Source: a bacterium
GTDB lineage: Bacteria; Patescibacteriota; Microgenomatia; UBA12405
Assembly: GCA_021817905.1 (NCBI GenBank)
Contig: JAKAFM010000004.1
Coordinates: 1-59,281, forward strand
Direction: 5' to 3'
DNA length: 59,281 bases
Under the pieces are notes generated by a model that did no database searches, was not told the origin of the DNA, and saw only the letters and a program-made list of their open reading frames with translations. Below are positions 26,308 through 35,136 of this stretch, one piece after another. The first letter of the stretch is position 1. Each line of letters opens with the position of its first letter. A program made the position numbers and the translations under genes.

Positions 26308-27048
26308 ATGAGAAAAAACATATTAGTACTATTATCCGTTTTGATCTTTTGGCAGATATTGGACTACCTTGCCCTTAACCGTAGCGGTCAGTTCACTTCA
26401 CCTTTCAGTCTTATAACATCAATAATTAATACAATTAAGAATGGGGAAATATTATCAGATGCGCTTGCGAGTATCGTACGAGTCTCCATAGGTTTTGTGA
26501 TTGCTACCTTTTTAGCTATCCCATTAGCCCTGATTTCAGAAACCAATAAAATTATGCGCATTTTTATAAATCCCATTATTGAAGTATTACGTCCAATTCC
26601 ACCAATTGCGTGGATACCAATATCCATTATTTTTTTTGGCCTTGGAGATACGTCATCCTATTTTATTGTCTTTTTAGGCTCATTCTTTCCGATATTCAGT
26701 AATACTTATTTGGGCGCTTCGTCATTGCCGACAATATACAAACATATCGCAGAAACGTTTGAATTGAATAAATCAGATTATTACAGAAAGGTGTTATTAA
26801 AGTTTTCCCTTCCTTATATTTTTACTGGATTAAAAATTGGGATTGGAATGGCATGGATGAGTGTAATCGCCTCAGAACTAGTTAGCGGCCAATCTGGACT
26901 GGGGTATTATATTCAGATCAATAGATTACTTCTTAATCTCGATAACGTAATTATTGGGATGGTATTTATTGGTTTTATTGGGATTGTTTTTAATTTTGGT
27001 TTTACTAAACTAGAACGTAAAATGATACCTTGGAGGAAAAAAATATGA
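26308..27048 (+). CDS. ABC importer permease, SsuC/ThiX-like
   Basis: A 246-residue inner-membrane protein with about six hydrophobic helices. It carries the BPD-transporter EAA-type loop ending in the G-x-x-x-A-W-M-S-V-I-A-S-E-L region, as in SsuC/TauC permeases. I use the ATG at 26308; an upstream TTG at 26293 would overlap the cyclohydrolase gene. It is coupled to the ATPase gene by an ATGA overlap, and with the binding protein at 22159 forms a complete importer. Confidence 0.85.
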   Translation: MRKNILVLLSVLIFWQILDYLALNRSGQFTSPFSLITSIINTIKNGEILSDALASIVRVSIGFVIATFLAIPLALISETNKIMRIFINPIIEVLRPIPPIAWIPISIIFFGLGDTSSYFIVFLGSFFPIFSNTYLGASSLPTIYKHIAETFELNKSDYYRKVLLKFSLPYIFTGLKIGIGMAWMSVIASELVSGQSGLGYYIQINRLLLNLDNVIIGMVFIGFIGIVFNFGFTKLERKMIPWRKKI

Positions 27049-27737
27049 TTTTGATAAAAAATTTATCCTATTCTTACGATATGAATACATATCAAACTAT
27101 TAAGGATCTGTCTTTCAATATACAACAAGGTGAGTTTGTTAGTATTTTAGGAAAATCGGGTTGTGGTAAAACGACATTGGCAAATATTATTTGCGGGTAT
27201 TTAAAACCTACAGAAGGGAAAATAGAAATAGATGGAAAAGCAAGTTTTTATCCGAACAAAAATAAAATTATAATAAACCAAGAAGACGATCTGTTTGATT
27301 GGATGACTATTTACCAGAATATGGAAATTGCTACTCAAGACCGAGACTTAATTCTTAAATATCTCCTTCTTGTAAATCTAGAAGATAGAATAAACGAGTA
27401 TCCGTCTAGTTTGTCTGCTGGAATGAAAAAGAAGTTGTCGTTTATAAGGGCCTTATCTGCAAAACCAGATCTGCTTATTCTTGATGAACCATTTTCGTAT
27501 TTGGACTATTCCACAAAAGCCGAGCTTCTTAAACAGTTTCAAAGAATTATTAAATCATCTAATACTACGACGATCTTAATCACCCACAACATAGACGAAT
27601 CTTTATATTTATCGGATAGAATAATAGTTTTAAAAGGTTATCCGTTTAAAATTTCTAAAGATATTAGATTGGATAGCAAGAAGATTAAAGGACATGCGAT
27701 GGCTAGTTTGGTTGATGACATCAAAAAATCATACTAA
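27045..27737 (+). CDS. ABC importer ATP-binding protein, SsuB/ThiZ-like
   Basis: A 230-residue ATPase with a GGAGG ribosome-binding site (27031-27035) 9 nt before the ATG at 27045. Walker A is G-K-S-G-C-G-K-T-T and Walker B is L-L-I-L-D-E-P-F-S-Y-L-D, typical of the nitrate/sulfonate/taurine class. The signature reads L-S-A-G-M-K-K-K-L-S, with Ala in place of the second residue of LSGG and a Lys-rich follow-on, which is unusual. The switch His is in I-T-H-N-I. It powers the importer formed with the preceding permease. Confidence 0.87.
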   Translation: MILIKNLSYSYDMNTYQTIKDLSFNIQQGEFVSILGKSGCGKTTLANIICGYLKPTEGKIEIDGKASFYPNKNKIIINQEDDLFDWMTIYQNMEIATQDRDLILKYLLLVNLEDRINEYPSSLSAGMKKKLSFIRALSAKPDLLILDEPFSYLDYSTKAELLKQFQRIIKSSNTTTILITHNIDESLYLSDRIIVLKGYPFKISKDIRLDSKKIKGHAMASLVDDIKKSY

Positions 27738-27740
27738 CTT

Positions 27741-27749
27741 TGGTATAAT
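27741..27749 (+). promoter_or_regulatory. Extended -10 promoter (TGG-TATAAT) of the S66 peptidase gene
   Basis: A perfect TATAAT with an upstream TG element ends 5 nt before the ATG at 27755. The peptidase can thus be transcribed independently of the operon, as a leaderless mRNA. Confidence 0.65.
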
Positions 27750-27754
27750 CGCTT

Positions 27755-28741
27755 ATGGACAAAATATTTCCAGAAAAGCTTAAACAAGGTGATGAGGTAC
27801 GAATTATCACTCCTTCTAGATCTTTGGCAATAATTAGCAAAGAGAACAGAGAAAATGGAAACAAAAGATTTGCTGAATTGGGGCTAAAACTTTCATTTGG
27901 AAAACACGCGGAAGAAATTGATGATTTTGTTTCCTCATCAATTAAATCGAGAATAGAAGATTTACATAATGCTTTTTCTGACGAAAATGTTAAAGCCATT
28001 TTGACTGTAATTGGAGGATTTAATTCCAACCAACTTTTGAAATACATTGACTGGAATTTAATAAAAAATAACCCAAAAATCTTTTGTGGATTTTCTGATA
28101 TTACAGCTCTAAATAATGCAATTTTTGCAAAGACTAGCCTTGTTACATATTCTGGACCATTTTATTCAACTTTTGGACAAAAATTATATTTTGACTACAC
28201 CCTGGATTACTTCAAAAAATGTTTGATGTCAGAGGAATCTTTTGAGGTAAAGCCAAGCGATAATTGGAGCGAAGATGTGTGGTATAAGGATCAGAACAAC
28301 AGAAAGTTAGTTCAAAATCCAGGCTGGGTGATAATAAATGAAGGAAAAGCCGAAGGGACAATACTTGGTGATAATTTGTGTACTTTTAACTTACTCCAAG
28401 GAACGGAGTATTTTCCCGATTTATCCAATTCGATTCTATTTATCGAGGATGATGAAGAATCAGCCCCTCATAATTTTGACAGAGATTTACAGTCATTAAT
28501 TCATCTTCCGAATTTTCATAAAGTTAAAGGGATTGTGATAGGAAGATTCCAAAAAGCCAGCGAAATGACAAACGACCTGTTAATTCAAATTATAAAGTCT
28601 AAGAAAGAGTTAAATAATATTCCAGTGATTGCAAATTTGGACTTTGGTCATACAGATCCCAAAATGACTTTCCCGATCGGGGGAAATGTAAAAATATCCG
28701 CATCTAACTTAAAAGTTTCTATTATTATAACTAGCCACTAG
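27755..28741 (+). CDS. S66-family serine peptidase (MccF / LD-carboxypeptidase-like)
   Basis: A 328-residue protein. The catalytic triad can be followed: Ser114 in G-F-S-D-I-T-A-L, a Glu in L-F-I-E-D-D-E-E, and a His in F-G-H-T-D-P-K-M-T. Family S66 includes LdcA, which trims peptidoglycan tetrapeptides, and MccF, which inactivates microcin C-type aminoacyl-nucleotide antibiotics. There is no signal peptide, consistent with either. Its position beside a LysRS-like enzyme makes the MccF-type role attractive, but motifs alone do not separate the two. It has its own promoter and ends convergently on a gene fragment. Confidence 0.85.
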   Translation: MDKIFPEKLKQGDEVRIITPSRSLAIISKENRENGNKRFAELGLKLSFGKHAEEIDDFVSSSIKSRIEDLHNAFSDENVKAILTVIGGFNSNQLLKYIDWNLIKNNPKIFCGFSDITALNNAIFAKTSLVTYSGPFYSTFGQKLYFDYTLDYFKKCLMSEESFEVKPSDNWSEDVWYKDQNNRKLVQNPGWVIINEGKAEGTILGDNLCTFNLLQGTEYFPDLSNSILFIEDDEESAPHNFDRDLQSLIHLPNFHKVKGIVIGRFQKASEMTNDLLIQIIKSKKELNNIPVIANLDFGHTDPKMTFPIGGNVKISASNLKVSIIITSH

Positions 28742-28938
28742 TGTTTAATTGCTGTTTCTCGCGAACAAACCAACCATTCGAATTTTGTGTGAATAGTAAG
28801 TCTGTCAATATACCCTGGACATGCTGTATTTAACATCTTTTCAAACCCAGAACGTATCTGGTCAATATCCGGTGCGGGGGATCTTTCTTTATATTCTTCA
28901 AACTCAAACTCAATTTGGTACAGCCCTTCATCTGTAGA
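28738..28938 (-). pseudogene. Gene remnant lacking its 5' end
   Basis: A 66-codon open stretch with protein-like composition (acidic and aromatic, ending E-W-L-V-C-S-R-E-T-A-I-K-H). It is bounded upstream by an in-frame TAG at 28941-28939, and its first ATG lies in its middle. I recognise no family. It looks like the C-terminal end of a decayed gene at the island edge. Confidence 0.4.
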
Positions 28939-28952
28939 CTAATCTACTAAAG

Positions 28953-29207
28953 ATGTGTCAAGTACCCTGTTTGGATGAATTTGTCGGGTGAGCAAGAGAT
29001 AATGGTTTTGAAAATGCTGAAATTGAAGATTTAACTGCGCGGGTATCTGTATCGGTAAATGCTATGGGGGATAATTCAGAAAAAAAGATTAGAGAAGGGG
29101 GTGAAGTGTCAAGCGTAATTGCACAAAGTAGGCGGGCCTGTGTGGCCACTCGAGACTTGTTGAAAGATGGACTTATGGGTTATTTTAGTTTATTACTTAC
29201 TAAATAG
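28953..29207 (+). pseudogene. Short reading frame interrupted by one TGA, or gene remnant
   Basis: From ATG 28953 to TAG 29205 there are 84 codons open except for TGA at codon 13 (28989-28991), after V-G. The rest is protein-like, with A-R-D-N-G-F-E-N-A-E-I-E-D-L-T near the start and a hydrophobic C-terminus. I recognise no family. Since TGA is a regular stop elsewhere in the window, decay is the simplest reading. Confidence 0.35.
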
Positions 29208-29346
29208 TAATAAAATATTTTATGATGTGTTTGAAGTGTCTTCTTTATCTTAATATTATGAGCATACTATTCTTACGAGTTATACTCACAGTAGCAGTGG
29301 TAAAGTTATCATTATTATAGGTAGTATATAGAGAATGGTTTTATAT
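29208..29346. other. A+T-rich non-coding stretch before the surface module
   Basis: No open frame, RNA gene or hairpin terminator is evident. It is rich in TAT/ATA steps and leads into the duplicated promoter region. Confidence 0.5.
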
Positions 29347-29426
29347 ACATACCCGATGTGTAATATACATTATAGGCTCTTTAATTATTGATTTAAAGAC
29401 TCAAAAGAGGTAGAATGGCGGATATG
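29347..29426 (+). repeat. Duplicated upstream region, copy 1
   Basis: Aligns without gaps to 35137-35216 (offset 5790). From 29361 to 29426 only about eight of 66 bases differ. It contains an inverted-repeat-like element (29347-29361), a shared TAATATACATTATAGGCTCT block, the promoter and the start codons of the A genes. Confidence 0.85.
29388..29416 (+). promoter_or_regulatory. Promoter of surface module 1
   Basis: -35 TTGATT (29388-29393), 17-nt spacer, -10 TAGAAT (29411-29416). The -10 overlaps the first in-frame ATG (29415), so translation must begin at the second ATG (29424), which coincides with the predicted transcription start. Confidence 0.75.
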
Positions 29427-30992
29427 AATGATGGAGAGAAGCTTATTCGTAAATTGTTAGTAGCTGCAACGTTAACAAGTGGTTTGGCGGCATGTGCTCC
29501 CCAACCCAAGGCAGCAACTCCAGAAATTGTTGGAGGAACGGTGACTCCGGTACCTAGTGCCACGGCTCCAGAAACAGCAACAGTAACTGCCAGCGGCACT
29601 CCCCAGGGTTTAGAGATCAGTCCGACGGTGGCTGCCTTAACGGCCACTCCTGAGTCAATAGAAACAGCCACTACAGTACCAAAGGCTTCGTTGGGAGCAG
29701 TGGAAGTTTTAGGAGCTGGTGATTCAACGATGCTGGGAATGGTTGATCAGGCCAGCTTACAAAAGATAGCTGAAAAGATGGGTCCGGGGGTCATTGTTTA
29801 CTTAAAGGCTGGAGTGCCAAGTGGAACAATTGAACAAGTGGGGAGTAACTATCAGGGAGTGATTACCCAAGTTCCCCAAGAGATAATGGTTACTGGGATA
29901 AGCTACTCTTTAAATCTGTCCAATAGTACTCCCTCTAAAGTAGTGGGGGCAGAGTATGTCTCGGCTGAGGGAAAGAAAATCACTTTGGATAATCAATGGT
30001 TAGCAAGCGGATTAAACTCGGCAGTGGATATAGTATATTATTTTCAAGATCAAAAGAACCCTGACCAGATAAAGGCAGGATTATTACTGAAGAATGGAGA
30101 GGTGGTAAAGGGGAATATTGATAAAGTGAAGGAGGCAGTAGATGTGGTTTCCGTTGACCAAATGGAGCCAATCGATGCCTCTAAAAACCCAGAAAAAATT
30201 GCGGCATTACCAGTCAAAACAGCGGTGGAAGCGTGGGTAAAGGGAAAAATCAGACCAGGAGTCGATCAAGGTATAACTAATGTAAATGCTACAAAATATA
30301 AAGATGGAACAGTAAGATTTGGTGTTATTGATACTGAGGACAATGTTATAAAGGGACAATTGTTAGCTACAAATGATTACATGCCGGCTATTATATTGGG
30401 ATTAGATAAAGCGACTGGTAATGGAATTGAAAATGTGGCGCTCGGAATAACGAGGAAAAACTTACAAGGAGAAGATGTTCAAATTGTACTACGGGTTCCT
30501 TTTGATACTTTTATGGACGTTGGTTATGTTGATAATAAGATAGATGCTTCGTCAAGAAAAAATATTACTGACAGGGCAGCATTTTCTGCTGTTTTAGATA
30601 CAAAAGTTGGTTCGGTGGCTTTAGTCGGCTATCTACGAAAATTTGTACCCGGGGTATTTTTAAATGTAATTGAAGTTAAAAAGGTAAATACATCATATAT
30701 TGATAATGATCCAACTATGCAAAAAGAACCGGAAGATGTGCGTAATTGGGCTAAATTGATGCTCATACTTGATGCAAATGCAGGTAAAGATGTTTCTGGT
30801 TACACAGTTCCAGTTTTGATTGATAAGGCACAAAAACAAGTACAACAATATAAAACATTTGATTTACTTTCAGGATTTTTTACTGGAAAAACGGACAAAA
30901 TTCCTGATGGAGATATTATTTTACCAAATTCAACGGTAACAAAGCTTAATTTGAAAAATATCAGTATTGCTGTTCCACACGAAGGTTCATAA
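29424..30992 (+). CDS. Module lipoprotein A1
   Basis: A 522-residue protein beginning with a Sec signal and lipobox (T-S-G-L-A-A-C), so a lipid-anchored surface protein. A Thr/Ala/Pro-rich linker (about 28-90) precedes a domain shared with A2 (36644 end), recognised by A-S-L-G-A-V-E-V-L-G-A-G-D-S-T and P-S-G-T-I near residues 90-215. After the phrase N-G-E-V-V-K-G-N the C-terminal half (about 230-522) has no counterpart in A2. I recognise no family for either part. First gene of module 1, followed by B1 and C1. Earlier ATG 29415 lies inside the -10 box and is excluded. Confidence 0.75.
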   Translation: MNDGEKLIRKLLVAATLTSGLAACAPQPKAATPEIVGGTVTPVPSATAPETATVTASGTPQGLEISPTVAALTATPESIETATTVPKASLGAVEVLGAGDSTMLGMVDQASLQKIAEKMGPGVIVYLKAGVPSGTIEQVGSNYQGVITQVPQEIMVTGISYSLNLSNSTPSKVVGAEYVSAEGKKITLDNQWLASGLNSAVDIVYYFQDQKNPDQIKAGLLLKNGEVVKGNIDKVKEAVDVVSVDQMEPIDASKNPEKIAALPVKTAVEAWVKGKIRPGVDQGITNVNATKYKDGTVRFGVIDTEDNVIKGQLLATNDYMPAIILGLDKATGNGIENVALGITRKNLQGEDVQIVLRVPFDTFMDVGYVDNKIDASSRKNITDRAAFSAVLDTKVGSVALVGYLRKFVPGVFLNVIEVKKVNTSYIDNDPTMQKEPEDVRNWAKLMLILDANAGKDVSGYTVPVLIDKAQKQVQQYKTFDLLSGFFTGKTDKIPDGDIILPNSTVTKLNLKNISIAVPHEGS

Positions 30993-31034
30993 AGCATTGT
31001 TATCGAGCGGAATATATTATATTCTTACATATAT

Positions 31035-31631
31035 ATGTTCCGGAAGGTTATGGTTTTCGTTGTCGTTCTAGTTGTTGGATTTGTTGTTTATTGGCTATTT
31101 TCTTCACCTTCAAAACATACTAATGCTCAAATAAATGATTGTAATGGTCAGTTTGCTTTAGACAAAACTGTAAAGTCTTGTGGTTTGGTTAGCTTGTCAA
31201 ATAATACTACTAATTATTATGTTGGAATATTAAAGTCTGTAAGAAAAAGTGGTACAAGTTATTATTTGGATCTTGATGTTGGTAGAGTTATTCCGCTTAG
31301 TTTCTTAATATTTGATTCTATAGGGGTTCATACTGGCAGTGATGTAAAATCACCCACAATCATTAAGGCAGACATAATTGCTCAACTTAAGCCGTATATT
31401 GGTCAAAAAATAACATTACTTTCCCCAAATGGAAAGAGTTTTGCGAGTGTATTGAATTCTCTTTTACCAAAAATTCCGCTTACTCAGTCTATTGGGGTAA
31501 GAAATATGATAGGCTATTTAAATCAGTGTGATGGTGAAATGTCAGAAATGAAGACGGGGGATGTAGTTTATACTTATGGTTTTTTAAAAACCGGCTGTAA
31601 TCTACTGGTAAATGATATATATGTTAACTAA
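31035..31631 (+). CDS. Module membrane-anchored protein B1
   Basis: A 198-residue protein with an N-terminal transmembrane anchor (about 5-23) and a soluble extracytoplasmic domain carrying four Cys, likely two disulfides. I recognise no family. Its partner B2 occupies the same position in module 2 and has similar length and topology but little obvious sequence identity. The last codons overlap the start of C1 (ATG 31621), suggesting translational coupling. Confidence 0.65.
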   Translation: MFRKVMVFVVVLVVGFVVYWLFSSPSKHTNAQINDCNGQFALDKTVKSCGLVSLSNNTTNYYVGILKSVRKSGTSYYLDLDVGRVIPLSFLIFDSIGVHTGSDVKSPTIIKADIIAQLKPYIGQKITLLSPNGKSFASVLNSLLPKIPLTQSIGVRNMIGYLNQCDGEMSEMKTGDVVYTYGFLKTGCNLLVNDIYVN

Positions 31632-34600
31632 GTTTGTAAGATTTGGGTTAGTATTTTTATTTTTTCTATTTTTATTTAAATTGTCTGTTTTTGCAAGTTA
31701 TTGTTCTGGAAAAACTACCTGGAATAATAGTTATAATACTTGCGACAGTCTTGGATATGGGGGTTATGTATATTGTAATAGTCATTCGTCTGGTCAATCG
31801 GCTAGCTGTGGAGGTACTAGTACAAATTGTGGTTCATTTGTAATGATTTGTTCTGACTCGTGCAGTGTTAACCAGAGTCAAACGGCGTGTAATATAACTA
31901 GTAATGGATGTGTTCAAAATTGGCAATCATCAAATTGCAGTTCGTGTACTTCAAACTGCAGTAATCCTGGTTCTCATTGCGGTAGTTTTTCTGATGGTTG
32001 CGGAGGATGGTGTACTGGAACACTGACGTGTACTGGTGGCCAAACATGTCAAAACGATAGCTGCGCTTGCCCAAGTGGACAATGTACTGTAAATGGGCAA
32101 TGTACGGCACCTAGCTGTGGTTCGTGGGGTTCGTGTTCAACGGGGTGTGGCAATCATACCCAAACAAGAACAGAAGTCTGCGGAGGCTGCGGTGGGGTTT
32201 TGTCACAGGGTTGCGGGGCCTGCACCGAATGCCAGACCTGCACCCGACAGTGTGGTCAGAGTAAAGATTGTGGAGGCAGCTGTGCCCAAGGTTATGAATG
32301 TACCAATCCCCTGGCGCCGACTAACCCGATTCCTAACAATGCCACTAGTTCACCTTTGGTAATCGCGACTCCAAATATTACTTTACAGTGGAGCGATCCG
32401 GCCAACACGGCTCCGCCTTATAATTTTGATAATTTTGTAGTTAGTGCTGACGGGGCGGTGGTGGGAACATTACCAAACACTCAACATAGTTTTCTTTTCC
32501 CGGCGTCGGGAAGTATGGTTGGTAACCATAAGTATGGCTGGACCGTACAGACGTACAAGGCTGCAAATTGTAATGGTTTGGGATGTGGGGCTAATGGCTA
32601 TAGTCCGGCGGTGGGAGGCTATTTTTGTTACCAAGTGACTCCGGGGGCACCGACCATGGCTAATGGCAATGGAGTAAGCGCCAGTAGCCCGTATGGTTTT
32701 CCGAACACGACCACGGCAAATTTAACTTGGAATTTGGATGAAACTAATCACAGTGCCACGATTAAATATGAAGTGCAAGTGCTTGATTCGTCGGGGAGCA
32801 CGATTTTAGCTTCAACAACAACGACCAATGCAACGATTAACACCTATAGTTTCACTGGTTCTAAGGGGGTGGTCTATAGTTGGAAGGTGCGAGCACTTTC
32901 AACTTCCTGTACCGGAGTGGCATTGCAAGGCCCATGGACAACTGGTTACTTTATCTTTGCAACGCCGCCGATTTTTAATGACTTTAATATTTATAGTGTG
33001 ACGGATACGATGACTAACGGTTATCATGATGGGTCGTTGGTGGCACCTCAAAATACCAGCATTGGTTTTAGTGGAAACCAGATTTGTCAGCAGCCATTCC
33101 AAATGTCAACACACCCGCGAAGTGTTTCGTTTCGAGTAGGGGTCGTTGATAATAGTGGTATTACTAGTATTTCAGAAATTGACATGAGGTTTGTTAACCG
33201 GAGTACCGGGACAGTTTACACTACGGCGAAATTAACTGGTATGGATACGGGTAGTCTTGCTTACAGCTCAACACCCAACATTGGACTTACTTTCTATGAG
33301 ACGCCACACACGATTACGGTAGGGACAACCGAAGTTCAAGCGATTTTCCCATTAACTTTTCCTGATAACTTTAATCCTTTAAATTATGAAATTAATGTTT
33401 GGGCAGTAGATAAATATGGGTTGACAATTGTTAATGGCGGAGGGTCAACACCTGTCCCGCCGGCAACTACCTGTACGGGAATTATGTATTACCTCAGTCC
33501 AGCTTCGCCGGAAAATCCTAATACATCGGTTAATGTTAATATTGACCGGTCAACAGCAACCAGTTGTAGCGGAAATTGGAATAATGTGGGCTTTTTGCTT
33601 GACGGAGTGTCACTGCCGGGAGGGTCGATAGGTTATCTGGACGGCTCAAATACTGGCAGTGGTTATCATTGGCCGATAAATAGTGGTGCGGTTGGAACTC
33701 ATACCATTCAATTTACGGTAAACAACGGAGCTTGTACGTGTAATCCAAATTACTTTTTAACCGTGTCACCGCTGACAGCTGATGGCTGGGTTGATGCTAA
33801 TCGAACCTTTAAATCATGGAGTTGTGCCGTGGCAGTATCGGGTGATGTTTACGATGCCAGTGCCTATTCCTTTACTGACCTGACCAGTTGTTTGAGCAGT
33901 ATTTACACCCCAACCAACTTGTATAGCCAAAACCCGAGTATGTTTAAGACACTGGATTGGCAACAGAACGGAACTAGTTCGAACACCAGTACGACAATTA
34001 GTAATATTTCCCATTATGTAGTTAACGTTGGCTTGACTTGGGGATATCAATATTTGCCACTTTTTAATGCCGATAGCGATATGCCGGGATTAAACCAACA
34101 TATGCGGGTATCAGATACTGGAACCAATGGGGCACCATCACCAGTAACGAATCTTTGTTGGGCGAGTAGTTTTAGTCCATCAATTTTGGATTTGCGAGGG
34201 GCAGTTGGAAGTCAATTTGTGGTCAATCCTTATGCGGATAATCCCAGCGCACAAGTTGACTTTGCGGGAATTAGGAATCAGGATCCATGGTTTCAAGCGG
34301 TTGGCGGTGGAATCCAATCGGATGGAGTGTTGCATAGTGCGGTGCCCGTAACTTGTAGTGTCAGTAATGCCTCAACTCCAGGGAGTTGTTTGCCGGCATT
34401 ATCGATTAGCAGTGCCGGTAATTTGGATAGCGGGGTGGTTACCGGTAAGAGTGGAATTACTAATACTAATGGTTGTGCCACCAACCAATGCTTCAACGGC
34501 TACCCTTCACCAGACCGAAACTGGAGTGTTGCTGGCGCTAATGTTTCAACTGTGGCTAGTGTGGACTATAACAAACTTATTAATCAACTGTATTACCAAT

Positions 34601-35061
34601 CGGGTATTGGATCGACGATGATTTTCAACAGTAATCCCAGTGCTAATACCAATGCCTGGCAAACTATTATTGCGGATCCTAATTATGCCCATCAAGTTTT
34701 GTTTATTGATACTTTAGGCCAGGGATTAACGATTTCTAGTGACTTGACGCTACCGGCTAATTCGTATTCAGTCATGGTGGTTAATGGTGATATTACCGTT
34801 GACCCATCAGTTTCCCGACTGGATGGTATCCTGGTCTCTACGGGAACTATTGCTATCGGAGGGAAAGCTCCCACCGATAATCAACTGGTCATCAACGGAT
34901 CATTGTTTGGCAAGACACTTTCGTTTACCAGAAGCTATACGACGGCTTCTCTTAATAATACCCAACCGGCAGTAAAGATTAACTACCAACCGGGATACAT
35001 GATATTATTACCTCAGAAAGTATTTAGAAATGTGGGCGCTTGGTCACAGGGAGCGCAGTAA
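31621..35061 (+). CDS. Giant Cys-rich secreted surface protein C1
   Basis: A 1146-residue protein with a signal peptide (M-L-T-K-F-V-R then a Phe/Leu core). Residues about 27-235 are extremely Cys-rich, with a thrombospondin-1-like stretch (G-S-W-G-S-C-S-T-G-C-G-N-H-T-Q-T-R-T). One or two fibronectin-III-like domains follow (about 240-450), then further beta-rich domains. The C-terminal 430 residues are shared with C2, ending with D-N-Q-L-V-I-N-G-S-L-F-G-K-T-L-S-F-T-R. That end resembles the 'display of a variable prefix on a conserved beta-helical tail' style seen in CPR secreted proteins; this is inference. No transmembrane tail or LPxTG motif is present, so attachment probably needs a partner. 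Start 31612 is an alternative. Confidence 0.75.
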   Translation: MLTKFVRFGLVFLFFLFLFKLSVFASYCSGKTTWNNSYNTCDSLGYGGYVYCNSHSSGQSASCGGTSTNCGSFVMICSDSCSVNQSQTACNITSNGCVQNWQSSNCSSCTSNCSNPGSHCGSFSDGCGGWCTGTLTCTGGQTCQNDSCACPSGQCTVNGQCTAPSCGSWGSCSTGCGNHTQTRTEVCGGCGGVLSQGCGACTECQTCTRQCGQSKDCGGSCAQGYECTNPLAPTNPIPNNATSSPLVIATPNITLQWSDPANTAPPYNFDNFVVSADGAVVGTLPNTQHSFLFPASGSMVGNHKYGWTVQTYKAANCNGLGCGANGYSPAVGGYFCYQVTPGAPTMANGNGVSASSPYGFPNTTTANLTWNLDETNHSATIKYEVQVLDSSGSTILASTTTTNATINTYSFTGSKGVVYSWKVRALSTSCTGVALQGPWTTGYFIFATPPIFNDFNIYSVTDTMTNGYHDGSLVAPQNTSIGFSGNQICQQPFQMSTHPRSVSFRVGVVDNSGITSISEIDMRFVNRSTGTVYTTAKLTGMDTGSLAYSSTPNIGLTFYETPHTITVGTTEVQAIFPLTFPDNFNPLNYEINVWAVDKYGLTIVNGGGSTPVPPATTCTGIMYYLSPASPENPNTSVNVNIDRSTATSCSGNWNNVGFLLDGVSLPGGSIGYLDGSNTGSGYHWPINSGAVGTHTIQFTVNNGACTCNPNYFLTVSPLTADGWVDANRTFKSWSCAVAVSGDVYDASAYSFTDLTSCLSSIYTPTNLYSQNPSMFKTLDWQQNGTSSNTSTTISNISHYVVNVGLTWGYQYLPLFNADSDMPGLNQHMRVSDTGTNGAPSPVTNLCWASSFSPSILDLRGAVGSQFVVNPYADNPSAQVDFAGIRNQDPWFQAVGGGIQSDGVLHSAVPVTCSVSNASTPGSCLPALSISSAGNLDSGVVTGKSGITNTNGCATNQCFNGYPSPDRNWSVAGANVSTVASVDYNKLINQLYYQSGIGSTMIFNSNPSANTNAWQTIIADPNYAHQVLFIDTLGQGLTISSDLTLPANSYSVMVVNGDITVDPSVSRLDGILVSTGTIAIGGKAPTDNQLVINGSLFGKTLSFTRSYTTASLNNTQPAVKINYQPGYMILLPQKVFRNVGAWSQGAQ
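34873..35061 (+). repeat. Near-identical 3' end of C1 (copy 1)
   Basis: Aligns without gaps to 40032-40220 (offset 5159), with 13 mismatches in 189 bases by hand count. Only two of these fall in the first 130 bases. Flanking coding sequence is much less similar, so recent gene conversion is likely. Confidence 0.85.
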
Positions 35062-35136
35062 AGAATCGTATTATAAGATGGTAAATAATAATATTTGTTA
35101 GGTATTTTAGACGGTATATACGGATATACTTTATCT

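Noticed and set aside
28742-29414. CRISPR array, tRNA or insertion sequence in the largest gene-poor gap.
   Set aside because: No repeats with spacers, no cloverleaf-like segment with CCA end, no terminal inverted repeats or transposase remnant found.
29415-29423. First ATG of A1 (and the matching ATG at 35205 of A2) as the translation start.
   Set aside because: Both lie inside the -10 box, so they should not be part of the transcript.
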